Shown here: positions 17,604-26,005 of the stretch, piece by piece
How the letters are laid out: each line of letters opens with the position of its first letter
Numbering within the stretch: the stretch's first letter is position 1
Assembly (NCBI GenBank): GCA_020431405.1
Contig: JAGQIK010000430.1
Span: 1 to 42,429, forward strand
Reading direction: 5' to 3'
Length of the DNA stretch: 42,429 bases
Source: Myxococcales bacterium
Lineage (GTDB): Bacteria > Myxococcota_A > Polyangia > GCA-2747355
Notes under the pieces: model-generated
The model's input: only the letters and a program-made list of their open reading frames with translations
Told to the model about the DNA's origin: nothing
Database searches by the model: none
Translations under genes and position numbers: made by a program

Positions 17604-18368
17604 CTACTTGCTCTCGACCGCCAGCTCGCGCAGGCGCGGCTCGAGAAACGACGTCAGCTTCTGCTCGACCACGCGCGGGTTGTCGCCGAGCGAGATCGCG
17701 AGCACGCCCTCCATCGCCAGCTCCTTGTAGAGCACTTCCTCGGCGCTGCGCGAGCGCAGCTTGCCGGCGATGGGGTTGAAGATGACGTTGGCCAGCACGG
17801 CGCCGTAGAACGTGGTCAGCAGGGCGACGGCCATGGCGGGGCCGATGGCCGAGGGGTCGTCCATCTTCTGCAGCATCAGCACCAGGCCGACGAGCGTGCC
17901 GATCATGCCCAGCGCCGGGGCGTAGCCCGCCAGCGCGGCGAAGATCTCGGCGCCCGACTTGTGGCGGTCGCGCAGCTGCTCGATCTCGGTCTCGAGCACC
18001 GCCTGGATCGCCTCGATGTCGTGGCCGTCGACGGCGAGCTGCAGGCCGCGCTTGAGGAAGGCGTCTTCGGTCTCGTTGGCCGCCGTCTCGAGGGCGAGGA
18101 TGCCCTCGCGGCGCGCCTGGCTGGCGTACTCGACGAGCTGCTTGATCAGCGAGGTCGCGTCGAGCGCCTTGTAGGTGAACGCCTTCTTGGCGATGGAGAT
18201 GGCGCCGAAGATCTGCTTGAAGCGGTAGTGCACCAGCGCCGCGCCGAAGGTTCCGCCGAAGACGATCATCGCCGAGGGGCCGTCGATGAACGCCGAGAAA
18301 CCCTTGCCGATCGAGATCAGGATCAGGCCGAATGCGGCGACGAGTCCTACGATCGTTGCGAGGTCCAT
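17604..18368 (-). CDS. motA: MotA stator ion-channel protein
   Basis: 254 residues, PomA/MotA type, four membrane helices (TIVGLVAAFGLILISIG; GPSAMIVFGGTFGAALV; PALGMIGTLVGLVLML; VALLTTFYGAVLANVIF). The cytoplasmic loop holds the torque signature ASQARREGILALETAANE, with the Arg and Glu that contact FliG. The GYAPALGMIGT segment carries the conserved channel Pro. AAGGAG precedes the ATG. It is the first gene of the motA-motB1-motB2-fliL-fliM-fliN-fliO unit and has its own sigma-54 promoter and upstream palindromes. Coupling ion (proton or sodium) cannot be told with confidence. Confidence 0.95.
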   Translation of the reverse strand: MDLATIVGLVAAFGLILISIGKGFSAFIDGPSAMIVFGGTFGAALVHYRFKQIFGAISIAKKAFTYKALDATSLIKQLVEYASQARREGILALETAANETEDAFLKRGLQLAVDGHDIEAIQAVLETEIEQLRDRHKSGAEIFAALAGYAPALGMIGTLVGLVLMLQKMDDPSAIGPAMAVALLTTFYGAVLANVIFNPIAGKLRSRSAEEVLYKELAMEGVLAISLGDNPRVVEQKLTSFLEPRLRELAVESK

Positions 18369-18391
18369 CGAGTCTCCTTGTGCATCTGAAG

Positions 18392-18407
18392 AGCAACCGC
18401 TGTGCCA
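18392..18407 (-). promoter_or_regulatory. Sigma-54 promoter of the motA-fliO operon
   Basis: On the minus strand TGGCAC-AGCGG-TTGCT matches the -24/-12 consensus at every conserved base. The predicted +1 is about 13 nt before the motA ATG. It separates the stator/switch operon from the flgB-flgE operon. Confidence 0.9.
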
Positions 18408-18447
18408 CGGCTCCGCGCTGCTTTTTCCGCGTCTTCGCCGTCGGGCG

Positions 18448-18485
18448 GCGTCAACGTCAGGCGAGCAGCGTCAAAGCCATGACGC
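18448..18485. promoter_or_regulatory. Activator palindromes upstream of motA
   Basis: GCGTCAA-AGCC-ATGACGC at 18468-18485 matches the 14 core bases at 13. A half site, GCGTCAA, sits at 18448-18454, exactly 20 bp nearer the promoter and 40 bp from the -24 box. This is the same geometry as at the other sigma-54 promoters in the window. Confidence 0.75.
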
Positions 18486-18636
18486 TCCGCGATCCACAAC
18501 GTCAGAGCGGCGCGGGAGTTGAGTGATGCGGCGGGGCTGTGGGCGGAAAAGAAGCGGCGCCGGGCGCGCCCGACCAAGGTACGCGCCCGACGCCGTGGGG
18601 GCTGGACGAAGACAAGACGAAGAGGAGAGGTGGGAT

Positions 18637-18666
18637 GTGTGGGCTAGCCTGAGCGCCAGCCCACAC
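18637..18666 (-). terminator. Hairpin after flgE
   Basis: Perfect 9-bp inverted repeat GTGTGGGCT / AGCCCACAC with a 12-nt loop, 18 bp beyond the flgE stop. There is no T-run in the transcript, so it may be Rho-assisted. The 315-bp gap to motA otherwise holds the motA regulatory sites. Confidence 0.5.
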
Positions 18667-18683
18667 TCACTTAGTGGCTAAGG

Positions 18684-19985
18684 CTAGCGCTTGAGACCGA
18701 TGACCTCCTGCAGCAGCATGTCTGCGGTCTGGATCGTCTTGGAGCTCGACTGGAAGCCGCGCTGGAAGGCGATCATGTCGACGAACTCCTTGGCGAGATC
18801 GACGTTGGATTGCTCGAGGGCGCCGGCGTTGATCGAGCCGCGACCACCCTGCGTCGCCTCGCCGATCAGCGCGGCGCCGCTCTTTTGCGTCTCGACGAAC
18901 AGGTTGCCGCCGGTGCGCTGCAGATCCTGGGCGTTCTGGAAGTCGGCGAGCAGCACCTGGCCGACAGCCTGCTGCTGACCGTTGCTGAAGATGCCCGAGA
19001 TCATGCCATCGGTGTCGATGGAGATGCTGGTCAGCGCGCCGCTGGCGTAGCCGTCCTGGTCCATGAAGTTGATCGTCGAGGGTCCGGCGTAGTTGGTCAT
19101 GCCGGTGAGGCCCGAGCCGCCGTCGGTGGTGATGCTGTCGCCGAAGTCGAAGGTGATCGCCTGGCCGGGCGTGGCGCCGACGAAGTCGACGCTGGCCGCG
19201 CCGTTGACCTCGGTGTCGAGTCGTCCCTGGGTGTCGAAGGTCAGCGTGCCCGAGGCGATCGACTCCCAGGTGCCGGCGCCGGTACCGCCGGTGGTGTCGC
19301 CGCCGTCGACGAGGGCGTTCCAGGTCCAGGTGCCCGCCGCCGCTTCCTGGCGGAAGAACACGTTGACGCTGTGGGCGTTGCCCAGCGAGTCGTAGACCGT
19401 CATCGAGGTCGAGAAGTTACTCGTGCCGGTGGGATCGGTGAGCGAGAACGGGTTGGCCGGCGTCGTGGCGTTGGAGTCGAGGTTGCCGACCATGTTGGCC
19501 GCCGTGGTCGCCGACGGCGGGATGTTGGACGTGCCGACCTGCAGGTCGGTGACGTTCTTGATGATGTTGCCCTGAGCGTCGACGCCGTAGCCCTGCACGA
19601 CGAGCCCATTGTCGTTGGTGAGCTTGCCGTCGGCGTCGAGGTGGAACTGGCCGGCGCGGGTGTAGAAGTTGCCCGCCAGGCCGTCGACCTCACCCTTGAC
19701 GACGAAGAAGCCGTCGCCCTTGATCGCGAGGTCGGTAGACACGCCGGTGCCGAGCAGCGCGCCTTGGGTCAGGATCTTCTGCACGCTGGCGAGACGCGAG
19801 CCCATGCCGATGTCGCCAGGGCCTCCGCTGCCGAGCGAGCGTGCGAGCACGTCCTCGAAGTTGGCGCGCGAGCCCTTGTAGCCGACGGTGTTGGCGTTGG
19901 CGATGTTGTCGCCCACGATGCCGATGGCGTCGCCGTGCGACGACAGTCCGCTCTGACCGGTATAAAGGATGCTGACAACGGACAT
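18684..19985 (-). CDS. flgE: FlgE flagellar hook protein
   Basis: 433 residues. The N-terminal rod/hook signature is complete (ILYTGQSGLSSHGDAIGIVG, DNIANANTVGYKGSRANFED). The C-terminus carries the matching helix (FVDMIAFQRGFQSSSKTIQT, ADMLLQEVIGLKR). The middle is Gly/Thr/Asn-rich beta structure (NPFSLTDPTGTSNFSTSMTV, YDSLGNAHSVNVFFRQ), typical of hook D1/D2 domains. FlgE polymerises into the hook outside the cell on FlgD caps, to a length set by FliK. Both genes lie just upstream. A strong AAGGAGAG precedes the ATG. Confidence 0.96.
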   Translation of the reverse strand: MSVVSILYTGQSGLSSHGDAIGIVGDNIANANTVGYKGSRANFEDVLARSLGSGGPGDIGMGSRLASVQKILTQGALLGTGVSTDLAIKGDGFFVVKGEVDGLAGNFYTRAGQFHLDADGKLTNDNGLVVQGYGVDAQGNIIKNVTDLQVGTSNIPPSATTAANMVGNLDSNATTPANPFSLTDPTGTSNFSTSMTVYDSLGNAHSVNVFFRQEAAAGTWTWNALVDGGDTTGGTGAGTWESIASGTLTFDTQGRLDTEVNGAASVDFVGATPGQAITFDFGDSITTDGGSGLTGMTNYAGPSTINFMDQDGYASGALTSISIDTDGMISGIFSNGQQQAVGQVLLADFQNAQDLQRTGGNLFVETQKSGAALIGEATQGGRGSINAGALEQSNVDLAKEFVDMIAFQRGFQSSSKTIQTADMLLQEVIGLKR

Positions 19986-20088
19986 GACTCTCTCCTTGCT
20001 TTCTTTTGTCGTTTGAATCGTTCGATTCTGTTTTTTCGTATTCGGTGCTAGTGCGCCCAGTGTCCGGGCGGCTCACGAGACCTTCCGC
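19986..20088 (-). other. AT-rich flgD-flgE intergenic leader
   Basis: This 103-bp spacer is clearly richer in A/T than its surroundings. It has a small inverted repeat (GAATCG-TT-CGATTC, 20016-20029). It is the only sizeable gap inside the flgB-flgE unit. No sigma-54 site or GCGTCAA palindrome is seen. It may give the abundant hook protein an independent promoter or a stable leader. Confidence 0.4.
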
Positions 20089-20784
20089 TCACGGTGTGGA
20101 CGCACCTCCTTGCTGGGTCGCGGGCGCCTGCCGCACGGTGAGCACGTCACCCACCGAGACCTTGGCGCCGTTTATTTCGAGCAGCGGGATGCCTTGTTCG
20201 AAGGACACGCCGCTGACCATTCCTTCGAAGCGCGTGGACGCGGCGACGGCGTTGCCATTGCTGTCCTTGGCGCTGACCTCGACCTTGTAGTTCGCGGGCG
20301 GCAGCACGTTGCCAAGGTTGTCCTTGCCGTCCCACTGCACCGAGTTGAGGCCCGCCGTCTTGCCGCCCTCCTTGAGCGTGCGAACGGTGTTGCCGTTGGC
20401 GTCGAGGATCCTGATCTCGACCTCCTTGGCGGTGGCGCCGAGGTCGAAGTTGACCGCCGCCCCGCCGCTGCCGAGCAGCCGCACCTGGTCGGAGCGCACC
20501 TCGACGTTCTTGCCGATCAAGCTCGCGATCTGGCTGTTGGTCATCGAGGCCTGAGCGACCTGCAACAGCTGCAGGTTGCTGTTGACGTTGGTCATCTGCT
20601 CGAGCGACGAGAACTGCGCCAGCTGCGCGACGAACTCTTGGTTCTCCATCGGTGACAGCGGGTCCTGGTGCGCGAGCTGGGCGACGAGCAGCTTGAGGAA
20701 GTCCTCTTTGCCAAGCGAGGACTGTGTCGCGCTCGTCAGGCTCGCGCCGAGACCGCTGGCGCCGATTCCGTTGACCGCTTCCAT
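20089..20784 (-). CDS. flgD: FlgD hook-capping protein
   Basis: 231 residues. The N-terminal family signature is strong: LGKEDFLKLLVAQLAHQDPL followed by SPMENQEFVAQLAQFSSLEQ. A FlgD Tudor/fibronectin-like core follows (LIGKNVEVRSDQVRL; VEIRILDANGNTVRTL; VQWDGKDNLGNVLPPANYKV). FlgD caps the growing hook and is discarded on completion. The ATG overlaps the stop of the fliK-like gene (TAATG). Confidence 0.95.
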   Translation of the reverse strand: MEAVNGIGASGLGASLTSATQSSLGKEDFLKLLVAQLAHQDPLSPMENQEFVAQLAQFSSLEQMTNVNSNLQLLQVAQASMTNSQIASLIGKNVEVRSDQVRLLGSGGAAVNFDLGATAKEVEIRILDANGNTVRTLKEGGKTAGLNSVQWDGKDNLGNVLPPANYKVEVSAKDSNGNAVAASTRFEGMVSGVSFEQGIPLLEINGAKVSVGDVLTVRQAPATQQGGASTP

Positions 20785-21419
20785 TAGGCGATGACCTCCA
20801 CGTAGCTGTGGCGCGGGCGCAGTACCTGCCTGGGACCGTCCGTTGCCTCTTGCTCGGGCGGCGCCTTCTTCGCCGCGCTCGACTCATTTGCTCTGGTCGC
20901 TCCGCGTCGACCGTCGTCTGCACGCGCGTCGAATCGCGCGAGCTCGAGGCCCCAGCGCGCCAGAGCGTGCCGAAGCTCCTCTTCAGCTTCTTGCAACTGA
21001 TGCGCCACCGATCGGTCCGCGACGCGGGCCGTCACGGCGACGCGTCGGGCGTCGAGCATCTCCACGGCGAGCTCGACTTCGACGCCATCGAGCGCTTCGC
21101 GCGCCGAGACGACGGCGCCCGGCTGCGCTTCGCGGGCCATCAAGTGCAGCCGTCGCGCGAAATGTGTGACAGATCGTACAGGTAGCGACTTGATCGGGTC
21201 GTGTGGGATCACGGCGCCGTCGAGCGGCACACCGATGCGGTCTTCACCGTCGTCGAGGCGCAGCGGGCGCGGCGTGATGCGGGCGAGCAGCTCGGCGAAG
21301 CGGGTGTCACGCCCTTGACGCCGCGGGTGTCCATCCGATGACGCCTGCTGTCCGATGCCGTGCTCGGCGCCGCTGCGCGTGGTCGTCGTCGTCGTCGTCG
21401 TCGTCGTCATGTCGATCAT
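20784..21419 (-). CDS. fliK: FliK-like hook-length control protein, short
   Basis: 211 residues, about half the usual FliK length. It begins MIDM followed by ten Thr encoded by a trinucleotide repeat. The C-terminal half fits the Flg_hook domain: GVEVELAVEMLDARRVAVTA, then VAHQLQEAEEELRHALARWG and LELARFDA, ending SYVEVIA, like the usual V-D-V-x-A tail. FliK is exported and acts as a ruler that switches export specificity. The short N-terminal half would imply a short hook or a separate ruler. Position between fliJ/motE and flgD supports the call. The ATG overlaps the upstream stop. Confidence 0.75.
   Translation of the reverse strand: MIDMTTTTTTTTTTRSGAEHGIGQQASSDGHPRRQGRDTRFAELLARITPRPLRLDDGEDRIGVPLDGAVIPHDPIKSLPVRSVTHFARRLHLMAREAQPGAVVSAREALDGVEVELAVEMLDARRVAVTARVADRSVAHQLQEAEEELRHALARWGLELARFDARADDGRRGATRANESSAAKKAPPEQEATDGPRQVLRPRHSYVEVIA
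21384..21407. repeat. (CGT)8 trinucleotide repeat in fliK
   Basis: Eight perfect CGT units on the plus strand encode most of the poly-Thr near the FliK start. Slippage would change Thr number without shifting frame. Confidence 0.85.
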
Positions 21420-22873
21420 CGCGCCGCTCCCTTCGGGTCGGGCGTGGCCGCGCCGGCGCGCGCTGCCGGCTGGCTCGCCGGTGTGCTCGCTTTGTCTACA
21501 GCGGGACGCTTCTTCGGATTGCTGGCCAGATCGCCGCTCGCGGCCGGCTTGGCCGTCTTGGCGGCCGTCTTGGCGCGGCGGCTGCGCTTGAGGCGCTTGG
21601 TGCGCGCCCGCACGCGCTTGGAACGTCTGACGCGACGGCGCGCGACAGGCGCCGAGGGCTCGGGCGTCGCAGGGCCGAGCGCCGGAGGCACGGGCTTGCT
21701 CGGCGCCTTGGCCGCCACGCTGGGCGCCTTGCTCGACGCACGCTTGGGCGCGGGTTTGCGCTTGCGCTCGCGTGCGTGAAGCGCGGCGGCGACACGACCG
21801 CCCTCCTCGGCGGGCATGGCGGCCAGCAGGCGCGCGATACGGCTCGGCGGCAGGTGCGACATGCGCATCGCGCTGGCGACGATGCCGGGGTCCATCGCGG
21901 CGAGCATCGGTCCCGCCGTGCGCGGCTTGAGCTCCGGCAGCACCTGCGCCAGGTCCACCGTCGACTGCTGCTTGCTGACGCCCTGGCCGCGCGCCTGCGC
22001 CGCGGCGTCGGCCGCGATCTTGGCCGCCGCGGCTGCGACCTTAGCCGCCTGCTGCGCCTTGTGCTTGGCGGTGTCGGATGGCGCGCTCGGCGCGCTGTCG
22101 CCACTGCGCTGCCCCGCGCTGCGGTCGGCGGCCGTGTCCGCGCCGCCACGCCCCGCAGCGCGACCGAGCACGGCCAGCGCCGCATCGAGCTGACGTTGCA
22201 GCAGGGCCTGCGACAAGTCGCGCTCGCGCGCCTCGGCCGCCTTCTGGCGCAGCTCGTCGGCGCGACGGCGCAGCATGCGCAGGAGCACCCGCTCCTCGGC
22301 CGAGCGTGCCTTGGCGAACGTGGCCGCCACCTGCTTGGCGTGGCGCTCGCTGGCGCGGCGGGCTCTGCGCGCCTCTCGCCGTTTGGCCGCCGCCGTCTGC
22401 TTGGCCTCGGCGTCTTGCTTCGGCTTGCCGCAGCCGAGCGACACGAGCCCGATCATCAACACCACGAGCAGCTGCGGCAGCCGCGTCAACAGATGCGCCA
22501 TCTCATCTGCGGTGCGGCGCTCGCGGCGCGCCTCGTCGGCGGCGGCGCGCTCGTCGCCGCGCTCCTTGAGCCGCTCGAGCTGACGCAGCGCGCGCTGGCT
22601 GTCGATGGCGGCGGCGCGCGCGTCTTCTACCTCGGCCACGCGCTGCTGGCGCGCTTGCTCGGCGGCGCGCCGCGCACGGTCGAGCAGCTCGAGATCTTGC
22701 GGCGCTAGCAGCACGCCGGCGAGCCCTGCGATGCGCTGGCGCGTCATGGCGATCAGCTCGGCCTGGTACTGCTCGGCGCGCGTCTGCGCGTCGCGCGCGT
22801 CGGCGAGCTTCTGCGCCGCTTCGTCGCGTTGCTGCTTGCGCACGCAGATCAGCTGGTCGAGTCGGCAGGTCAT
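21416..22873 (-). CDS. FliJ-MotE in-frame fusion
   Basis: 485 residues in one open frame. Residues 1-128 are FliJ-like: two long antiparallel helices opening CRLDQLICVRKQQRDEAAQK and closing ERRTADEMA, where FliJ normally ends. A hydrophobic segment then starts at Met125 (LPQLLVVLMIGLVSLGC). It is followed by charged coiled coil (about 155-290) and an MgtE_N/MotE-like helical domain (LAQVLPELKPRTAGPMLAAM; IARLLAAMPAEEGGRVAAAL). The end is a long Lys/Arg/Ala/Pro tail. FliJ is a cytoplasmic export escort that activates the export gate. MotE is a periplasmic partner of the stator-associated protein MotC. Internal initiation at the ATG at 22501 could also release MotE alone, but no good Shine-Dalgarno sequence is seen there. 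Confidence 0.8.
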   Translation of the reverse strand: MTCRLDQLICVRKQQRDEAAQKLADARDAQTRAEQYQAELIAMTRQRIAGLAGVLLAPQDLELLDRARRAAEQARQQRVAEVEDARAAAIDSQRALRQLERLKERGDERAAADEARRERRTADEMAHLLTRLPQLLVVLMIGLVSLGCGKPKQDAEAKQTAAAKRREARRARRASERHAKQVAATFAKARSAEERVLLRMLRRRADELRQKAAEARERDLSQALLQRQLDAALAVLGRAAGRGGADTAADRSAGQRSGDSAPSAPSDTAKHKAQQAAKVAAAAAKIAADAAAQARGQGVSKQQSTVDLAQVLPELKPRTAGPMLAAMDPGIVASAMRMSHLPPSRIARLLAAMPAEEGGRVAAALHARERKRKPAPKRASSKAPSVAAKAPSKPVPPALGPATPEPSAPVARRRVRRSKRVRARTKRLKRSRRAKTAAKTAKPAASGDLASNPKKRPAVDKASTPASQPAARAGAATPDPKGAAR

Positions 22874-24195
22874 CGCTCGTTCTCCAGTGCAGCGCCCACG
22901 CGGGTCAGCCAGCGAAGGACCTCCGCCGGCGGCGTGTGCTCGTCACTGTCCTGTTGCAAGAAGCGCATCAGATCGGTCTTGCGAGCGATGGCGCTGTCCA
23001 GGCGTGCGTTCTTTCCGGGCTCGTAGGCACCGATGTTGATCAGGTCTTCGCTCTCGGCGAGCAGCTGCAGCGCCTCGCGCGCGCGGCGTGCGGTCTGCTG
23101 GTGCGTGCGGTCTGCGACATCGGGCATCACGCGGCTGGTGCTGCGCAGCACGTCGATCGCCGGGAAGTGGCCGCGGCCCGCCAGCGAGCGCGAGAGCACG
23201 AACTGGCCGTCGAGGATCGAGATCGCCGCGTCGGCAATGGGGTCCGACATGTCGTCGCCCTCGGCGAGCACCGTGTAGATGCCGGTGATGCTGCCCTTGG
23301 CGGTGGCGCCGGCGCGCTCGAGCAGCGTCGGCAGCATGGCGAACACCGACGGCGTGTAGCCCTTGGTGGTCGGCGGCTCGCCGACGGCGAGACCCACCTG
23401 GCGCTGCGCCATCGCCACGCGCGAAAGCGAGTCCATCACCAGCAGCACGCGCTGGCCCTCGTCGCGGAAGTGCTCGGCGATGCTCGTCGCCAGCCACGCC
23501 GCGCGCATTCGCTCGAGCGCAGGGCGGTCTGACGTGGCGGCGACCACCACCGTACGCGCCGCTTGCGGGCCCGCCGTGAAGGCGCGCACGAAGTCGGAGA
23601 CCTCGCGGCCGCGCTCGCCGACGAGCGCCATCACCAGCACGTCGGCCGACGCGCGCTGCGCGATCATCGACAGCAGCACCGTCTTGCCGACGCCAGGACC
23701 CGCGACGATGCCGACGCGCTGGCCTTGGCCGCAGGTCAACAGCCCGTCGATGGCGCGGATGCCAAGCCACAGCGGCTGGTCCACCGGCGCGCGCTCGATG
23801 GGCGACGGCGGCGCGCCATGCAGCGGCCTGCGCGCAGAGAGCAGCGGCGCTGGCTTGCCGTCGAGCGGCCGGCCAAAGCCATCGACGATGCGGCCGAGCA
23901 GCCCGGCACCGACCGCCACGTCGGCCGAGACGCCGCGCCGCGTGACCCAGGCGCCTGCCGCGACGCCGCGAAGCTCGCCGAGCGGCATCAGCAGCACGCG
24001 CTCGCCAGCAAAGCCCGCCACTTCGGCATGCACCGAGCCGCGGGGCGTCTCGATGGTGCACACGTCGCCGATGGCGGCGCCCGGCACGCTGGCCTCGGCC
24101 ATGATGCCCGTTACACGGGTCACGCGGCCATCGACCCAAAGGCGCGCCGCCTGGCGCGCTGTCGCCGCGAGGCTATGCACGTCGACCTGCCCCAT
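22870..24195 (-). CDS. fliI: FliI flagellar export ATPase
   Basis: 441 residues, usual length. The F1-ATPase beta-like core shows Walker A GPGVGKT in VGIVAGPGVGKTVLLSMI. The Walker B region is RVLLVMDSLSRVAMAQR, followed by the FliI-type VGEPPTTKGYTPSVFAMLP and ITGIYTVLAEGDDMSDPIAD. It energises export of rod, hook and filament subunits with FliH and FliJ. The ATG shares one base with the fliH stop, and its end overlaps fliJ/motE by four. A longer in-frame reading runs back through fliH and is rejected. Confidence 0.96.
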   Translation of the reverse strand: MGQVDVHSLAATARQAARLWVDGRVTRVTGIMAEASVPGAAIGDVCTIETPRGSVHAEVAGFAGERVLLMPLGELRGVAAGAWVTRRGVSADVAVGAGLLGRIVDGFGRPLDGKPAPLLSARRPLHGAPPSPIERAPVDQPLWLGIRAIDGLLTCGQGQRVGIVAGPGVGKTVLLSMIAQRASADVLVMALVGERGREVSDFVRAFTAGPQAARTVVVAATSDRPALERMRAAWLATSIAEHFRDEGQRVLLVMDSLSRVAMAQRQVGLAVGEPPTTKGYTPSVFAMLPTLLERAGATAKGSITGIYTVLAEGDDMSDPIADAAISILDGQFVLSRSLAGRGHFPAIDVLRSTSRVMPDVADRTHQQTARRAREALQLLAESEDLINIGAYEPGKNARLDSAIARKTDLMRFLQQDSDEHTPPAEVLRWLTRVGAALENER

Positions 24196-24956
24196 CAGAG
24201 CTGCTCCTGCGCTGCCGCGCCGAGCGCGCTGGCGACGCTGCGCAGCCGCGCGCTGACCCGCGCGTCGACCCGCCCGCGCTGGCCGACGACGATGCATCCG
24301 GCGTCGACGCTGTTGTCGGCGACGACGCGCAGCGCGCAGCGCGGGGCGGCTTCGGCGAGCCTGTCGGCGTTGGCCTCGAAGATCGCGACGTCGGTGGGCG
24401 CCACGCGAAGCTCGATCTCACCCTCGTCGAGCACCAGCGAGAGCGCCTCCTGCGCCAGGCGCAGCGCGTAGTCGCGATCGCTGTCGAGCTCGCGGCCGAC
24501 GATGGTCGAAGCGACGGCCAGCGCCAGTTCCACCACCGTGCCGCCGAGGTCGTCGGCGAGCGCCGCGCGCGCAGCGCAGAGATCGTCGATGGCGCGCGCC
24601 AGGCGGCCCGAGGCCTCGTCGTAGGCGGCGCGGCCGGCAGCCTCGCCAGCGGCACGCCCTTCAGCCTCGGCGGCGGCGCGGCGTTCGGCCAGCTCGCGCT
24701 CGAAGGCGGCTGCCTGCTGGCGCGCGAGCTCCGCCTCGTTTCGTGCTGAATCTACATGAATATGAGCCGCATCGTGTGCATTGCCCGCGATATTGTCGGC
24801 GCCCGCGTCGGCCCCTGCGAGAGGTTGCTCGACGCTCGCGAAGGCCGGGCGCACCACGGCGTGCGGCTGCGCGAGCCAGCTCACCGTCTGCGCCACGTCC
24901 TGCCCCTCGTCCTCGAGGACCGGAAAGAAGGCGCTCTTGACCGCGGCACTGGGCAC
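24195..24956 (-). CDS. fliH: FliH export ATPase regulator
   Basis: 253 residues. A variable N-terminal 70 residues precede a long Ala/Glu/Arg helix (ELARQQAAAFERELAERRAA; EGRAAGEAAGRAAYDEASGR) with the Gly/Ala periodicity typical of FliH. The C-terminal domain (ALAVASTIVGRELDSDRDYA; LRLAQEALSLVLDEGEIELR; VDAGCIVVGQRGRVDARV) resembles V-ATPase subunit E. FliH dimers hold FliI at the C-ring through FliN. GTG start; its first base is shared with the last base of fliG. Confidence 0.9.
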   Translation of the reverse strand: MPSAAVKSAFFPVLEDEGQDVAQTVSWLAQPHAVVRPAFASVEQPLAGADAGADNIAGNAHDAAHIHVDSARNEAELARQQAAAFERELAERRAAAEAEGRAAGEAAGRAAYDEASGRLARAIDDLCAARAALADDLGGTVVELALAVASTIVGRELDSDRDYALRLAQEALSLVLDEGEIELRVAPTDVAIFEANADRLAEAAPRCALRVVADNSVDAGCIVVGQRGRVDARVSARLRSVASALGAAAQEQL

Positions 24957-26005
24957 TAGACCATCTCCTCGCCGCGACCGGCGACCACCAGGCGGCCGTC
25001 GCTGATCAACTGCATCGCTTGCTCGGCGATCTCCTGCTGGGCCTGCTCGACGCGCGTCAGCGGCACCGGCGGCATGACATCGAGCTCCTCGAGCATCATC
25101 GCGGCGGCGCGCGAGGACATGCAGGCCAGCAGCTTGCCCTTGAGCTCCTCGCTGGCGGTTTTGAGCGCGACCATCAGCGACTCGCTGGCGACCTCGCGCA
25201 GCAGCGCCTGCAGCCCCTTGGTGTCGGCGTCGATGAGGCTCTCGAAGGTGAACATCGCGCGCTTGAGCTCGACGGCCTGCTCGGGCTCGAACTCGGCGAG
25301 ACGCTCGAGCAGCTGCGTGGCGTCCTCGTCGCCGAGCTGGTTGAGGATCGCTGCCACCGACGCGACGCCGTCGATGGTGCCGCCCTCGGTGGCGCCGAGA
25401 CCGAGGCTGCCGACTACGGCTTCGATGTCGGCCAGCGCCGAGCTCGGCACGGCGCGCAGCTTCGTCACGCGGCGCATCAGGTCGACCTGGCGCTCGTCGC
25501 TCTGACGCTGCAGCACCACCGCCGCGGTCGCCGGGTCGACGTGTGCCAGCACGGCCGCCACCACCTGCGGGTGCTCGCTCGCCAGCACCAATGCGAGCAT
25601 CTCGGGATCAGAGCCTTCGAGGCTCGCCAGCGGCGAGGCGGGCTCGTGGTCCTGCTCCTCGGGTTGCGAGCCGTCGCCGCGGGTGGCGAGCTCGGCTTCC
25701 TCGCCGTGCGCGCGCGCGACGAGCTCGCGCAGGTAGGTGTCGCCGCTGGCCATCGAGGCGAGGCCGGCGCGGTAGGCGTGCACGAACTGATGGTGTACGT
25801 GCGCGATCAGCTCGGCGTCGACTCGGTTGAGCTCGCCCACCGTCTGGCGCACCAAGCGAAGCTCGTTTTCGTCGAGATGCTCGATGAGCCGCAGTGCCGA
25901 CTCTTCCTCGAGCGACAGCAGCAGGATCGTGGCCCGGGTCGCCCCGTCGAGGGTCGCCCCGTCGAGGGTTGACCCGTCGCGCTGGGTCATCTGCGTCGCA
26001 TTCAT
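24956..26005 (-). CDS. fliG: FliG flagellar motor switch protein
   Basis: 349 residues. N-terminal domain: ATILLLSLEEESALRLIEHL and ELRLVRQTVGEL. The middle domain carries EHPQVVAAVLAHVDPATAAV, the EHPQ motif that binds FliM. The C-terminal domain shows MFTFESLIDADTKGLQALLR and ESLMVALKTASEELKGKLLA, the charged torque helix facing MotA. FliG links the MS ring (FliF) to FliM. The ATG overlaps the fliF stop (ATGA). Three 15-bp tandem units near the start (25936-25980) encode the LDGAT repeats at the N-terminus and are probably neutral. Confidence 0.96.
   Translation of the reverse strand: MNATQMTQRDGSTLDGATLDGATRATILLLSLEEESALRLIEHLDENELRLVRQTVGELNRVDAELIAHVHHQFVHAYRAGLASMASGDTYLRELVARAHGEEAELATRGDGSQPEEQDHEPASPLASLEGSDPEMLALVLASEHPQVVAAVLAHVDPATAAVVLQRQSDERQVDLMRRVTKLRAVPSSALADIEAVVGSLGLGATEGGTIDGVASVAAILNQLGDEDATQLLERLAEFEPEQAVELKRAMFTFESLIDADTKGLQALLREVASESLMVALKTASEELKGKLLACMSSRAAAMMLEELDVMPPVPLTRVEQAQQEIAEQAMQLISDGRLVVAGRGEEMV
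25936..25980. repeat. Three 15-bp tandem repeats in fliG
   Basis: Two identical units GGGTCGCCCCGTCGA are followed by a third diverged copy. They encode repeated LDGAT near the FliG N-terminus. Confidence 0.8.

Noticed and set aside
16617-18389. Long plus-strand open frame across motA-motB
   Set aside because: Antisense shadow of motA, motB1 and motB2, whose products have clear family motifs.
20016-20040. Inverted repeat followed by T-run, terminator-like on the plus strand
   Set aside because: No plus-strand gene ends there and the stem is only 6 A/T-rich bp with a 2-nt loop. Not supported as a terminator.
21304-21321. GTGTCAC-GCCC-TTGACGC, 12 of 14 match to the operator
   Set aside because: Lies inside fliK coding sequence with no sigma-54 box at the expected distance. 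Kept as an example of the chance background.
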